Source of the DNA: RUG760 sp045642205
Lineage (GTDB): Bacteria > Bacillota > Clostridia > Lachnospirales > Bianqueaceae
Direction of reading: 5' to 3'
Assembly (NCBI GenBank): GCA_045642205.1
Contig: JAZUIK010000004.1
Coordinates: forward strand, 1 to 58,284
Length of the DNA stretch: 58,284 nt
The notes under the pieces are model-generated. The model saw only the letters and a program-made list of their open reading frames with translations, did not search any database and was not told the origin of the DNA. This document shows positions 30,765 through 39,754 of the stretch, one piece after another. How positions within the stretch are numbered: position 1 is the stretch's first letter; each line of letters opens with the position of its first letter. The position numbers and the translations under genes are program-made.

Positions 30765-31988
30765 ATGGAAAAAGTTGTTCTTGCCTATTCCGGTGGTCTG
30801 GATACTACCGCGATCATTCCGTGGCTGAAGGAAACCTATGGCTATGAGGTTGTATGCTGCTGCATCAACTGTGGTCAGGGGGAAGAGCTGGATGGACTGG
30901 AAGAGAGAGCTAAGCTCTCCGGCGCTTCCAAGCTGTATATCGAAGATGTTGTCGATGATCTGTGTGAGAATTATATTATGCCCTGTGTTCAGGCCGGTGC
31001 TGTTTACGAGCACAAGTATCTGATGGGTACCGCTATGGCTCGTCCCACCATTGCTGCAAAGCTGGTTGAGATCGCTCGTAAGGAAGAGGCTGTGGCAATC
31101 TGCCATGGTGCTACCGGTAAGGGAAATGACCAGATCCGTTTCGAACTTGGTATCAAGGCTCTGGCTCCTGACATCCAGGTTATCGCTCCCTGGAGAGATG
31201 ATCGTTGGCAGATGGACTCCCGTCAGGCTGAGATCGACTACTGCAAGGCACATGGCATCGATCTTCCCTTCGGAACCGATCAGTCTTACAGCCGTGACAG
31301 AAATATCTGGCACATCAGCCACGAAGGTCTGGAACTGGAAGATCCTTCTCAGGCTCCTAATTATGATCATATGCTGGTTCTGGGTGTTACCCCTGAGAAG
31401 GCTCCTGAGGAAGGCGTTGAGCTGACCCTGGACTTCGAGAGTGGCGTACCGGTTGCTCTGAACGGCGAGAAGATGAAACTGGCTGATCTGATCAACGAGC
31501 TGAACACCATCGGTGGTAAGCATGGTATCGGTATCGTCGATATCGTTGAGAACCGTGTCGTTGGTATGAAGAGCCGTGGCGTATATGAGACTCCCGGAGG
31601 AACCATCCTGATCGAAGCACTCCAGCAGCTGGAAGAGCTTTGCCTGGATCGTGACACCATCGCCCTGAAGAAGGACCTTGGAAACAAGCTGGCAGGTATC
31701 GTTTACGAAGGAAAGTGGTTTACCCCCGTTCGTGAAGCAATCTGTGCATTCACCAACGTTGTTATGCAGCCCGTTACCGGTCAGGTCAAGCTGAGACTGT
31801 ACAAGGGTAACATCATCAAGGCTGGTACCACCTCTCCCTATTCCCTGTACAGTGAGTCTCTGGCTTCCTTCACCACCGGTGATATGTATGATCATCACGA
31901 TGCAGCCGGTTTCATCACTCTGTGGGGACTGCCTCTGAAGGTCCGTGCAATGAGAATGAACGAGCTGAAGAAAGAGAACAAGAAATAA
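30765..31988 (+). CDS. argG: Argininosuccinate synthase
   Basis: Joins citrulline and aspartate using ATP to form argininosuccinate, the penultimate step of arginine synthesis, in the cytoplasm. The 407-residue protein has the P-loop AYSGGLDTTAIIPWL at residues 5-19, GATGKGNDQIRFELG near 120-134 and IAPWRD, all characteristic. AGAGAGG lies before the ATG. It stands alone: argH is not adjacent, and an ARG-box-controlled promoter precedes it. A strong terminator follows. Confidence 0.97.
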   Translation: MEKVVLAYSGGLDTTAIIPWLKETYGYEVVCCCINCGQGEELDGLEERAKLSGASKLYIEDVVDDLCENYIMPCVQAGAVYEHKYLMGTAMARPTIAAKLVEIARKEEAVAICHGATGKGNDQIRFELGIKALAPDIQVIAPWRDDRWQMDSRQAEIDYCKAHGIDLPFGTDQSYSRDRNIWHISHEGLELEDPSQAPNYDHMLVLGVTPEKAPEEGVELTLDFESGVPVALNGEKMKLADLINELNTIGGKHGIGIVDIVENRVVGMKSRGVYETPGGTILIEALQQLEELCLDRDTIALKKDLGNKLAGIVYEGKWFTPVREAICAFTNVVMQPVTGQVKLRLYKGNIIKAGTTSPYSLYSESLASFTTGDMYDHHDAAGFITLWGLPLKVRAMRMNELKKENKK

Positions 31989-32036
31989 TCTTCCCTGATC
32001 TATCAGTGACATATCAGGATAAGAAAATATAGAATC

Positions 32037-32072
32037 AAAAAGACCATCGATCGATCCATCGATGGTCTTTTT
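32037..32072 (+). terminator. Terminator of argG
   Basis: A 15-base perfect stem (32037-32051 and 32058-32072), loop CGATCC, with A and T runs at the ends. Confidence 0.92.
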
Positions 32073-32077
32073 GGTTC

Positions 32078-32106
32078 TTGAAATCCACTACAAAGCGAAG
32101 TATAGT
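32078..32106 (+). promoter_or_regulatory. Promoter of the serine hydrolase gene
   Basis: TTGAAA (32078-32083) and TATAGT (32101-32106), 17-base spacing, directly behind the argG terminator. Confidence 0.6.
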
Positions 32107-32138
32107 GTAGAAAAACAGGAATCAGGAGGCAGAGATCC

Positions 32139-33113
32139 ATGGAATTGATCAGAGCAGCAGAGCTAAAGAAGACCATGCAGGAAGTTGTCTATCCCTATAT
32201 CGAAAGTCATAAAGAAAGCGGTTACTTTGAAAGACTACCCGGGAAAAAACTCTATTATGAACATATCCGGGCGGAAGAGGAAAAGGCTGAAGTAGTCCTT
32301 CTCCATGGATTCACGGAGTGGATCCCCAAATACTACGAGACAGTCTGGTACTTTACCCGAATGGGTATCAGTGTCTGGCTGATGGAGCAGGAAGGACATG
32401 GTTTTTCCTATAGAGAGGTGGAGGATCCCAGTCTGGTCTATATCGAAGATCATAAAGGCTTGATCGAGGATGCTCACTATTTTCTGACCGAGATCGTCCG
32501 CGGAGGGAAGAAGGCTAAGGGTCCCCAGTTCCTGTTCGGACATTCCATGGGCGGTGGTGTCAGCGCTTTGCTTTTGGAGACATATCCTGAGGATTTTGAC
32601 TTTGCTATCCTGAATTCTCCCATGATGGAGATCGATAATGGTGGGATCCCTGTATGGGTGGCCAAGGCACTGACTTTTGTCTTACGCCTGGTAGGAAAGA
32701 AAAAAGCATCGTTACCGGGAGCAGGTCCCTTTGACCCGAACCAGAAATTCGAAGGACTCTTCACATACTGTAAAGAGCGATTCGACTATGATCTGGAAAG
32801 ACAGATTCCGGAGGAGAGATATCACACCTGTTCTCCCGCTGTGAATACCGCAGCAGAGTTTCTAAAGATCACTCAGAATGCGGGGGCAGAGGAAAATGTG
32901 AAGAAGATCAGGGCAAAGGTCCTTCTGTTCCAGGCGGGCGAGGACGGAGTTGTCCTCCCCGGCGGTCAGGACCTGTTTATGGAACGATTGGGGGATAAGG
33001 GCAAAAAAGTCATCCTCCCCAAAGCAAGACATGAACTTTACAGAGAAAAGGACGAGATCCTTCCTGTATATTGGAGCGAGATCGAGACATTCGTTCAGAT
33101 GATCCTTGCCTGA
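32139..33113 (+). CDS. Alpha/beta hydrolase, lysophospholipase/monoacylglycerol-lipase type
   Basis: A 324-residue cytoplasmic serine hydrolase. The nucleophile elbow GHSMGGG is near residue 133, preceded by the oxyanion segment LLHGFTEW. A late ARHELYRE segment supplies the His, and the Asp is likely in LFQAGEDGVV. The pattern matches the PldB/monoglyceride lipase group (Hydrolase_4). The substrate is unknown but a glycerolipid or other ester is likely. Two flavin and nucleoside genes follow on the same strand. Confidence 0.85.
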   Translation: MELIRAAELKKTMQEVVYPYIESHKESGYFERLPGKKLYYEHIRAEEEKAEVVLLHGFTEWIPKYYETVWYFTRMGISVWLMEQEGHGFSYREVEDPSLVYIEDHKGLIEDAHYFLTEIVRGGKKAKGPQFLFGHSMGGGVSALLLETYPEDFDFAILNSPMMEIDNGGIPVWVAKALTFVLRLVGKKKASLPGAGPFDPNQKFEGLFTYCKERFDYDLERQIPEERYHTCSPAVNTAAEFLKITQNAGAEENVKKIRAKVLLFQAGEDGVVLPGGQDLFMERLGDKGKKVILPKARHELYREKDEILPVYWSEIETFVQMILA

Positions 33114-33208
33114 AAAATAAAGATTGAAAACAAAGAGTATTGCAACAAAAGGAGTTCTACCAGCACAAAAGAGTACGACGATATTATCCCTTAAGGAGAA
33201 AAAGGTCA

Positions 33209-34546
33209 ATGAACATTCTGGTTGTGAACGGAAGTCCCAAAGGAGAGTACAGTATCACATTACAGACCGTTAAGTACATTGAAAGGAAAAATCCCGATCT
33301 GACCTTCCAGGTGATCCATGCAGGAGCGAAGATAAGGTCCTATGAGAGAGATTTTTCCGAGGCAAAGACCGCACTGGAAAATGCGGATCTGATCTTGTTA
33401 AGTTATCCTGTCTACACCTTCGTCGTCCCCTGCCAGCTCCATCGTTTCATAGAGCTGATCAAGGAATCCGGTGTGGATCTGAAAGGGAAATATGTGACGC
33501 AGATCTCCACTTCCAAGCATTTCTATGATGTGACAGCCCATCACTTCATCAGGGACAATGTTCAGGATCTGGGAATGAACTATATCAAAGGCCTTTCCGC
33601 AGACATGGATGACATTCTGGAGGAGAAAGGTAGAAAGGAAGCCAGAGAGTTCTTCCGTTATGTGCTCTGGTGCATGGAAAAAGGCATTGCAGAGCCTTTG
33701 CCTGGAAAAAGACCGGCCTTTGTTCCCGACACGGTGACAGTACCGGCAGTGGATCTGAAAGAGAAAAAGGGAGATATCGTCGTTGTAGCAGATCTCCGGG
33801 AGGAAGATCATCAGCTGAAGGCCATGATCGATCGATTTACAGCTGTCTGTAGCAGAAAGGTCCGTCTGATCAACATCCATGAATTTCCCTTTAAGGGTGG
33901 ATGCCTTAGCTGCTTTAACTGTGCAACGGATGGTAAGTGTGTCTATAACGATGGGTTTGACACGTTTTTAAGAGAGAATATCCAGAAAACAGAAGCTATT
34001 GTGGTAGCTTTCACCATTAAGGACCATTCCATGGGAAGTCTGTTCAAGACATACGATGATCGACAGTTCTGTAACGGTCACCGCACCGTGACCATGGGAA
34101 TGCCCTTCGGATATCTGGTAAGCGGTCCTTATCAGGAAGAAGAGAATCTGAAGATGATCGTGGAAGGAAGAGCTGAAGTGGGCGGTAATTTCCTGGCAGG
34201 TGTCGCCACCGATGAAAAGGCAGCAGATCGAGAGATCGATGCCCTGGCAGAAAAGATCGTCTATGCCATCGATCATCATTATGTCCAGCCCTCCAATTTC
34301 CTTGGAGTGGGTGGCATGAAGATCTTCCGCGATCTGATCTGGCTGATGCAGGGACTGATGAAGGCAGATCATCGCTTCTACAAAGCCCATGGACAATATG
34401 ATTTCCCCCAGAAAAAGTGGGGAGATATGCTCAAGATGTACCCTGTTGGTATCCTTATGAGCAATAAAAAACTGATGCAGAAGGCAGGAAGCAAAGTAAA
34501 AGAAGGTATGGTCGGACCCTATCGCAAAGCGGTGGAGAAGGACTAA
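33209..34546 (+). CDS. Double flavodoxin-like oxidoreductase fusion with Cys motif
   Basis: A 445-residue fusion of two flavodoxin-fold domains. Domain 1 (1-190) starts MNILVVNGSPKGEYSITLQT and has LLSYPVYTFVVPCQLHRFIEL, as in NADPH-dependent FMN reductases. Domain 2 (about 190-390) begins DIVVVADLREEDH and contains GGCLSCFNCATDGKCVYNDGF, the cysteine motif of iron-sulfur flavoproteins. The ATG at 33209 is preceded by AAGGAG. Domain 1 resembles the N-terminus of the flavoprotein fusion at 44774. An electron-shuttling role is inferred. The nucleoside hydrolase follows after 14 bases. Confidence 0.8.
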   Translation: MNILVVNGSPKGEYSITLQTVKYIERKNPDLTFQVIHAGAKIRSYERDFSEAKTALENADLILLSYPVYTFVVPCQLHRFIELIKESGVDLKGKYVTQISTSKHFYDVTAHHFIRDNVQDLGMNYIKGLSADMDDILEEKGRKEAREFFRYVLWCMEKGIAEPLPGKRPAFVPDTVTVPAVDLKEKKGDIVVVADLREEDHQLKAMIDRFTAVCSRKVRLINIHEFPFKGGCLSCFNCATDGKCVYNDGFDTFLRENIQKTEAIVVAFTIKDHSMGSLFKTYDDRQFCNGHRTVTMGMPFGYLVSGPYQEEENLKMIVEGRAEVGGNFLAGVATDEKAADREIDALAEKIVYAIDHHYVQPSNFLGVGGMKIFRDLIWLMQGLMKADHRFYKAHGQYDFPQKKWGDMLKMYPVGILMSNKKLMQKAGSKVKEGMVGPYRKAVEKD

Positions 34547-34560
34547 AAAGGAGGGAAGAC

Positions 34561-35514
34561 ATGGAGATCAAGCGGGTGATCCTGGATACGGATATCGGAC
34601 CGGATTGTGACGATGTGGCAGCACTTGCCATGCTGAACCTGTATCAGAAGCAGGGATTGTGCAAGATCCTTGGTGTAGCACACTGCACTTCGAATCCCTA
34701 TGGAGCCGGAACCATTGATGCGGTCTGCCGTTACTATGGTAATCCGGATATCCCGATCTCTACTTGGCCTGAAAAAGGATTTCTGGAGGGCCCGGAGGCG
34801 AAGAAATATAACCGATATATTACGACGCATCTTCCCAACCGTTATCAGACTGTGCAGCCGGAGGATGCCCTTCGTATGTACCGACGGATCCTTTCTCAGG
34901 AAGAGGATCAGAGCGTAGAGATCATCGCTATCGGACCTTTGAACAACCTGGCAGCTCTCCTTAAGTCAGAGCCGGATGAGATCTCTCCCATGGATGGCAT
35001 TACCTTGGTAAAGACAAAGGTCAGACGACTGGTCATGATGGGTGGCATCTTCCATTCCACTTTCCCCGGGATCGATGAACTGTCTGAAAAGATCCATCAG
35101 CGAAAGGTGGAGGAGGTTTCCGAATTCAATATCGTCTGTGACATTCGGGCTGCACAGCAGATTGCGACCTACTGGCCCAGTGAGAAGATCTATCTGGGAT
35201 TTGAAGCCGGACTGGTAGAGACCGGAGGACTTCTGGCGACTTCGGTACCGGAGGATCATCCTGTCAGGATCGCCTACGATCTGTATACCGAAAACGGAAA
35301 GCGCTTCAGTTGGGATCTTTTGACGGTGGAGTTTGCTACTCTGGATGATTGTTCCCATTATACCCTGTCTGAAGCTGGCAAAGTCCTCTTTGATCATGAG
35401 GGACATACCCTGTTCACACCCGGTGCCGGCACGGATCGCTATGTGATCTGGGCACAGGATAAGGAAACCATCGCCAAAGATATCGATCACTTGCTGGTAC
35501 AGATGGATTTCTGA
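34561..35514 (+). CDS. Inosine-uridine nucleoside hydrolase family protein
   Basis: A 317-residue cytoplasmic hydrolase that should cleave the N-glycosidic bond of nucleosides. VILDTDIGPDCDDVAALAML at residues 6-25 is the Ca2+-binding Asp cluster (family form DTDPGxDD). IIAIGPLNNLAALL near 120 and VMMGGIF are further signatures, and NIVCDIRAAQQI precedes the C-terminal active-site half. AAGGAGG is before the start. Base specificity cannot be read. Confidence 0.9.
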   Translation: MEIKRVILDTDIGPDCDDVAALAMLNLYQKQGLCKILGVAHCTSNPYGAGTIDAVCRYYGNPDIPISTWPEKGFLEGPEAKKYNRYITTHLPNRYQTVQPEDALRMYRRILSQEEDQSVEIIAIGPLNNLAALLKSEPDEISPMDGITLVKTKVRRLVMMGGIFHSTFPGIDELSEKIHQRKVEEVSEFNIVCDIRAAQQIATYWPSEKIYLGFEAGLVETGGLLATSVPEDHPVRIAYDLYTENGKRFSWDLLTVEFATLDDCSHYTLSEAGKVLFDHEGHTLFTPGAGTDRYVIWAQDKETIAKDIDHLLVQMDF

Positions 35515-35552
35515 TACACAGGTCGCTGACACAAAAATACATGGATAAATAA

Positions 35553-35598
35553 ACAAGGGAGGTCTCTCGACGAAGTATCGTCGGGAGACCTCCCTTGT
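35553..35598. terminator. Long bidirectional hairpin between convergent genes
   Basis: A 21-base stem (35553-35573 and 35578-35598) with one G-T pair and loop AGTA. It is longer than a normal terminator stem and is followed by a second hairpin. Confidence 0.8.
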
Positions 35599-35605
35599 CT
35601 GTTCA

Positions 35606-35631
35606 GTGGTGCATCTGGCACCACATTTTTT
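35606..35631 (+). terminator. Second terminator after the nucleoside hydrolase
   Basis: GTGGTGC/GCACCAC (35606-35612 and 35618-35624), loop ATCTG, followed by ATTTTTT: a compact intrinsic terminator on the plus strand. Confidence 0.85.
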
Positions 35632-35654
35632 GTTTTAGTTATCCCTTAGATCCA

Positions 35655-36041
35655 TTAATACAGGGCATTAAAGAGGGCACCAATGCTTGCACCCAGAGCG
35701 ATCATGAGAACGATCGTCAGAACGATGATGATGGCAGCAATGATCAGCTGAGCGATAGCCCAGTTCTTACGAGCCTTCTTTGCAGGATCGGAACTGCAGC
35801 ACCATACGATAAGGCAGATCAGACCGACCAGAGGAATGCAGCTGAGGATCAATGTTCCGATCCAGGCACCGACGGACATAGGTTCTGCAGCAACAGGTGC
35901 AGGATTGTAATAGTTCGGCTGAGGTGCATAATTGGGAGCCTGAGGTGCTCCGTACTGAGCCTGAGGTGCGGTATAAGGATTAGGATTCTGGGGAGCAGCA
36001 TAATTCTGAGGCTGCTGCTGATTGGGATTATAGTTGCTCAT
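35655..36041 (-). CDS. Small membrane protein with Pro/Gln/Asn-rich N-terminus
   Basis: A 128-residue protein. Residues 1-55 are low-complexity and rich in P, Q, N, Y and A, with PQ-NY-type repeats. Two hydrophobic helices follow (about 57-82 and 95-125), separated by a basic loop with DPAKKARKNWAIAQL. This resembles bacterial two-helix envelope proteins with disordered tails that are annotated only by domain of unknown function. GGAGG is before the ATG. No function is proposed. Confidence 0.75.
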   Translation of the reverse strand: MSNYNPNQQQPQNYAAPQNPNPYTAPQAQYGAPQAPNYAPQPNYYNPAPVAAEPMSVGAWIGTLILSCIPLVGLICLIVWCCSSDPAKKARKNWAIAQLIIAAIIIVLTIVLMIALGASIGALFNALY

Positions 36042-36181
36042 GAGTGGAGCCTCCTTCGGAGATATACGGACTTATCCTTATCATACAAAATAATAGGAAG
36101 ATGTCAATATAAATTGAAGGAGACTTGCAGAAATCCTGCAAAATAAGGGTCTGAAAAGGGCTGAAAACGATCCTCAGAGGA

Positions 36182-37714
36182 TCAGGAACGTGCCGTCTTT
36201 CTGCGGGAGAGAATGAACAGTACAACTACCAGAAGTACCGTACTGATGATGAGCGGGATCCAGGGATTCAGGATGAATCCTGCAAGAAGATATCCAACAG
36301 CACAGCAAGCAGCGGTCAGGGCAGCATAGGGAATCTGGGTCTCTACGTGATTGATATGCTCACACTGAGCACCGGTAGAGGAAAGGATCGTGGTGTCGGA
36401 AATGGGAGAGCAGTGATCTCCGAAAACGGAACCTGCCAGAGTCGCACCCAGCATGGGGATCAGGTAGGGCTCACCGCCTTCAGCAGCACAGATCATGCTG
36501 ACGATGGGGATGAGCATACCGAAGGTTCCCCAGGAGGTACCCATAGCAAAGGACATGACAGCAGCGACAGCAAAGATCAGGATAGGAAGGAAACCAAAGG
36601 CCAGATGGACATCGTTGATGAAACCGGAAATGAAGACACCGGTACCGATCATTTCACGGCAAACGCCGCCAAGGCACCAGGAAAGGATCAGGATCAGCAT
36701 GGGAGGAACAATGTTTCCGATGCCGGCAACGATGGAGTTGATGAACTCTCTGGGAGTCATCAGCTTGCGGGGAATATAAAGGATAAAAGCAGTGACAAGT
36801 CCGGCAAAAGCACCCAGTGACAAACCGGCAGTGGGGTTCTCACCGATCGCTTCAGAGAAGGGAACGCCGGAGAAGAAACCGCCGACATAGGCCATACCCA
36901 GGATCGCACAGACGATCAATACAGCAATGGGAAGGACCAGATCGAGCACGCGGCCGTGAGACAGAGCTTTTTCGGAAGCAGTGGGCTGCTCACCTTTTGC
37001 CTGGGCAACAGCCTTACCCATCTGGGAGATCTCACCCTTGGCTGCCTTTTCCTCTGCCTTCTTCATGGGACCAAAGTCCAGATTGGTGACACAGACCATG
37101 AAGACCATGACCAGAGTCAGAAGAGCATAAAGATTATAAGGGATCGTAGAAAGGAATGCCTGGAAACCATTGGTCTCACTGACTTCACTGGCAACGGCAA
37201 CTGCCCAGCTGGAGACAGGTGCGATGATACAGATGGGAGCAGCGGTAGCATCGATCAGGTACGCCAGCTTTTCTCTGGACATCTTGTGACGATCAAAGAT
37301 GGGGCGCATGACGGTACCGACAGTCAGACAGTTGAATCCGTCATCGATAAAGATCAGGACACCCAGTAAAGCGGTAGCTAAAGAAGTACTGCGGCGGGTC
37401 TTCAGCTTCTGACCTGCCCAGCGTCCGTAAGCCTCAGAACCACCGGATTTAGCCACAAGGACGACAACGGCCCAGAGCAGGGCGAGGAAGATGATCATGT
37501 AGGCATTGTCTGCGATCTTGGAATACATCATGTCAAAAAGATGAGAGAAAGCAGCCACGATGCCTTCACCGGCACCGAAGACATAGATCAGCATTCCGGA
37601 AAGGACACCGATAAAGAGGGAAGAATAGACCTCTTTGGTGATCAATGCCAGAACAATCGCGATCAGGGGAGGCAGGATCGAGAAGATCCCGGCTTGGATC
37701 ATAGTAAATTCCAT
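36182..37714 (-). CDS. NhaC-type Na+/H+ antiporter family protein
   Basis: A 510-residue transporter with about 12 hydrophobic helices. MEFTMIQAGIFSILPPLIAI is the likely start, because the CGGAG ribosome site lies about seven bases before the ATG at 37714; an upstream in-frame ATG lacks one. Family motifs are LIFIDDGFNCLTVGTVMRP, ATAAPICIIAPVSSWAV, MGTSWGTFGMLIPI and GSVFGDHCSPISDTTILSS. NhaC-family proteins exchange Na+ with protons or with organic anions. If the ATP synthase is Na+ coupled, this protein would join the same sodium economy; that is inference. Confidence 0.92.
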   Translation of the reverse strand: MEFTMIQAGIFSILPPLIAIVLALITKEVYSSLFIGVLSGMLIYVFGAGEGIVAAFSHLFDMMYSKIADNAYMIIFLALLWAVVVLVAKSGGSEAYGRWAGQKLKTRRSTSLATALLGVLIFIDDGFNCLTVGTVMRPIFDRHKMSREKLAYLIDATAAPICIIAPVSSWAVAVASEVSETNGFQAFLSTIPYNLYALLTLVMVFMVCVTNLDFGPMKKAEEKAAKGEISQMGKAVAQAKGEQPTASEKALSHGRVLDLVLPIAVLIVCAILGMAYVGGFFSGVPFSEAIGENPTAGLSLGAFAGLVTAFILYIPRKLMTPREFINSIVAGIGNIVPPMLILILSWCLGGVCREMIGTGVFISGFINDVHLAFGFLPILIFAVAAVMSFAMGTSWGTFGMLIPIVSMICAAEGGEPYLIPMLGATLAGSVFGDHCSPISDTTILSSTGAQCEHINHVETQIPYAALTAACCAVGYLLAGFILNPWIPLIISTVLLVVVLFILSRRKTARS

Positions 37715-37880
37715 AATAAAACTCCGTTCTATCCAATCATACGGGATGACAGGCGAGATCCCGGGCAATAGCCAAGGGAAAAGCCTATTATTTACGCGTA
37801 TATAATAATTGGATGAAACGGAGTCTGCCATGGATAATTCATACCAAAATGGTAGGTATTAGATGGCGATACATGTAAGA

Positions 37881-38891
37881 TTATAAGGATTCTGCGATAG
37901 TCTTGATCAGAGTGTGGGTATCATCGCATCCCAGCTCCCAGAACATGATGCCAAGGAGTCCCTTATCTTTCAGATAAGCACACTTCAGGGAAAGTGAATC
38001 AGGGTCATCGTAACTGATCAGAGAGGATCCGTTAAAGAGGTAGGGAGCCTTAGCGGCATCATCCCAGTACTTTACCCAGCCATCTTTGTTGATATAGTTG
38101 GCAACGATATCATGGTAACGGGGACCGCCCTGACCGGTGGTCTCGGCCTGCTGTAAGAGACCGGTATTCACATTCGGAACACCATCCCACTTGCGGGAAT
38201 AGAAGGCAGCACCGATGACTGTCTTCTCGTAAGGAACGCCTGCTGCGTGGAACATCTCGACGGTCTCCAGGGTGTTAGCACCGGAATCGTCGCCTTCACC
38301 GGCATACAGAGCGGTGTGGTGACCTGCCTGAGAACAGAAACCGCTGCGCATATCGTAGGTCATGAGCTGGATGTAGTCACAGATCTTGGCGACCTTGTCC
38401 ATTTCCGTGTCACGGACAAAATAATCTCCGGCACCGGCAGCAATGGATACGATCTGGTCAGGACCGAGGGCATCTCTCAGCGCCTGCATCAGAGCGGTGA
38501 AATGCTCCTTGTCGGAGGGATCCGCATCGATGTTGGCACTGTCGTTGCAGGGATACTCCCAGTCGATATCGATGCCATCCAGATGATGTTTCTCTGCATA
38601 GGCTTTACAGGAAGCAGCAAAGCGCTGACGTCCTTCTTCTGTCATAGCCATGGTGGAGAAATTACCGGCACCCCAGCCGCCCACACTTAAGACGAACTTC
38701 AAAGAGGGATTCCACTGACGGATCTGTTCGATGTAATCGATGTGCTTCAGCCCGGATTCATCCAGGAATCCATCGGGGGTGACCTTTCCAAAGGCCAGGT
38801 TGATATGGGTCAGACGCTGTGCGTCGTCGGGTGTTACTTTGATCAGATTGTGGTCCATGACGTAGGCAAGGACAAGGGGACGGTTGCTCAT
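37881..38891 (-). CDS. GH18 chitinase-like protein, cytoplasmic
   Basis: A 336-residue glycoside hydrolase family 18 protein. SVGGW is the substrate-binding motif and DGIDIDWEYP contains the catalytic Glu of DxxDxDxE. QLMTYDMRSG follows, and LLGIMFWELGCD closes the barrel. The start at 38891 (MSNRPLVLAYVMDHN) has AAGGAAGG upstream. There is no signal peptide, so it should act inside the cell on imported oligosaccharides such as chito-oligomers or peptidoglycan pieces. A second, related GH18 lies at 46473. Confidence 0.92.
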   Translation of the reverse strand: MSNRPLVLAYVMDHNLIKVTPDDAQRLTHINLAFGKVTPDGFLDESGLKHIDYIEQIRQWNPSLKFVLSVGGWGAGNFSTMAMTEEGRQRFAASCKAYAEKHHLDGIDIDWEYPCNDSANIDADPSDKEHFTALMQALRDALGPDQIVSIAAGAGDYFVRDTEMDKVAKICDYIQLMTYDMRSGFCSQAGHHTALYAGEGDDSGANTLETVEMFHAAGVPYEKTVIGAAFYSRKWDGVPNVNTGLLQQAETTGQGGPRYHDIVANYINKDGWVKYWDDAAKAPYLFNGSSLISYDDPDSLSLKCAYLKDKGLLGIMFWELGCDDTHTLIKTIAESL

Positions 38892-39074
38892 AGGATACCT
38901 TCCTTTTGGTGTTGACTTTTTTAGCCCCATAGGACATATATATCCTTGTGACTTACTGCTCACAAGCATATAGCAGGAATTACAGGTTTGCAATGGAGAA
39001 ATGCGATGGATCATAGAGCAACGGATGACAGATCGTTCTCTACGAAGCGTAGGTGGTTTAGCAGGAGAAGGATT

Positions 39075-39082
39075 GCTATAAT
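39075..39082 (+). promoter_or_regulatory. Extended -10 promoter of the HTH-desulfoferrodoxin gene
   Basis: TGCTATAAT type (TG at 39074-39075, TATAAT at 39077-39082) without a clear -35, about 50 bases before the start codon. Confidence 0.5.
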
Positions 39083-39135
39083 GAGATCATCAGCTGAGAG
39101 AAATATTAAAGAAAAGATAGAGGAGTGATCTATAT

Positions 39136-39723
39136 ATGAATCAATACGTAACCGGAGCAATGATCAAAAAGCTCAGGGAAGAGAAATATATGACCCAGTC
39201 AGAACTGGCGGAAAGATTAGCTGTCAGTGACAAGACCGTTTCCAAGTGGGAAACCGGAAAGGGATATCCGGATATCTCTTTGATGGAATCTCTGGCAGAA
39301 GCCTTGAACATTTCTGTCATCGAGTTAATGTCAGGTAATGATGTGACGAATACGAACCGCAGCTTCAACATGCTGAAGACCAAGTTCTACGTCTGTCCTA
39401 TCTGCGGTAATGTCTTTACCAGTACGGGAGAAGCCGTGATCAGCTGTCATGGGATCCAGCTGCCGCCCTTGGAAGCGGAAAAGGCTGATGAGGACCATGC
39501 CCCTCACGTGGAGATCGTGGAGGATGAATACTATGTGACAATGGACCATCCCATGGAGAAGGATCATTACATTTCCTTCATGGCGGCTCTGAAAGATAAC
39601 GGGGTTGAAGTGGTCAAGTTATATCCGGAAGGAAACTGCGAAGCCAGGTTCAAGATCAGAAGGACCCGAATGCTGTATATCTACTGTAATCGTCATGGAT
39701 TGGTCAGGAAAACTATGATATAA
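39136..39723 (+). CDS. XRE-type HTH regulator fused to a desulfoferrodoxin/superoxide-reductase-like domain
   Basis: A 195-residue protein. Residues 6-65 are an XRE helix-turn-helix (MTQSELAERLAVSDKTVSKW). The C-terminal part reads like desulfoferrodoxin. KFYVCPICGNVF (Cys87, Cys90) and SCHG (Cys104) resemble the small FeS4 centre, with one of its four Cys missing. EDHAPHVEIVED, MDHPMEKDHYI and YCNRHG supply His121 or His124, His138, His144, Cys184 and His187, the five ligands of the superoxide-reductase iron site. I infer a DNA-binding sensor for superoxide, oxygen or iron. The FNT-type channel gene follows after 31 bases and is the likely target. Confidence 0.82.
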   Translation: MNQYVTGAMIKKLREEKYMTQSELAERLAVSDKTVSKWETGKGYPDISLMESLAEALNISVIELMSGNDVTNTNRSFNMLKTKFYVCPICGNVFTSTGEAVISCHGIQLPPLEAEKADEDHAPHVEIVEDEYYVTMDHPMEKDHYISFMAALKDNGVEVVKLYPEGNCEARFKIRRTRMLYIYCNRHGLVRKTMI

Positions 39724-39754
39724 TCGTAGGACCGACAACTACAAGGAGAATTCC

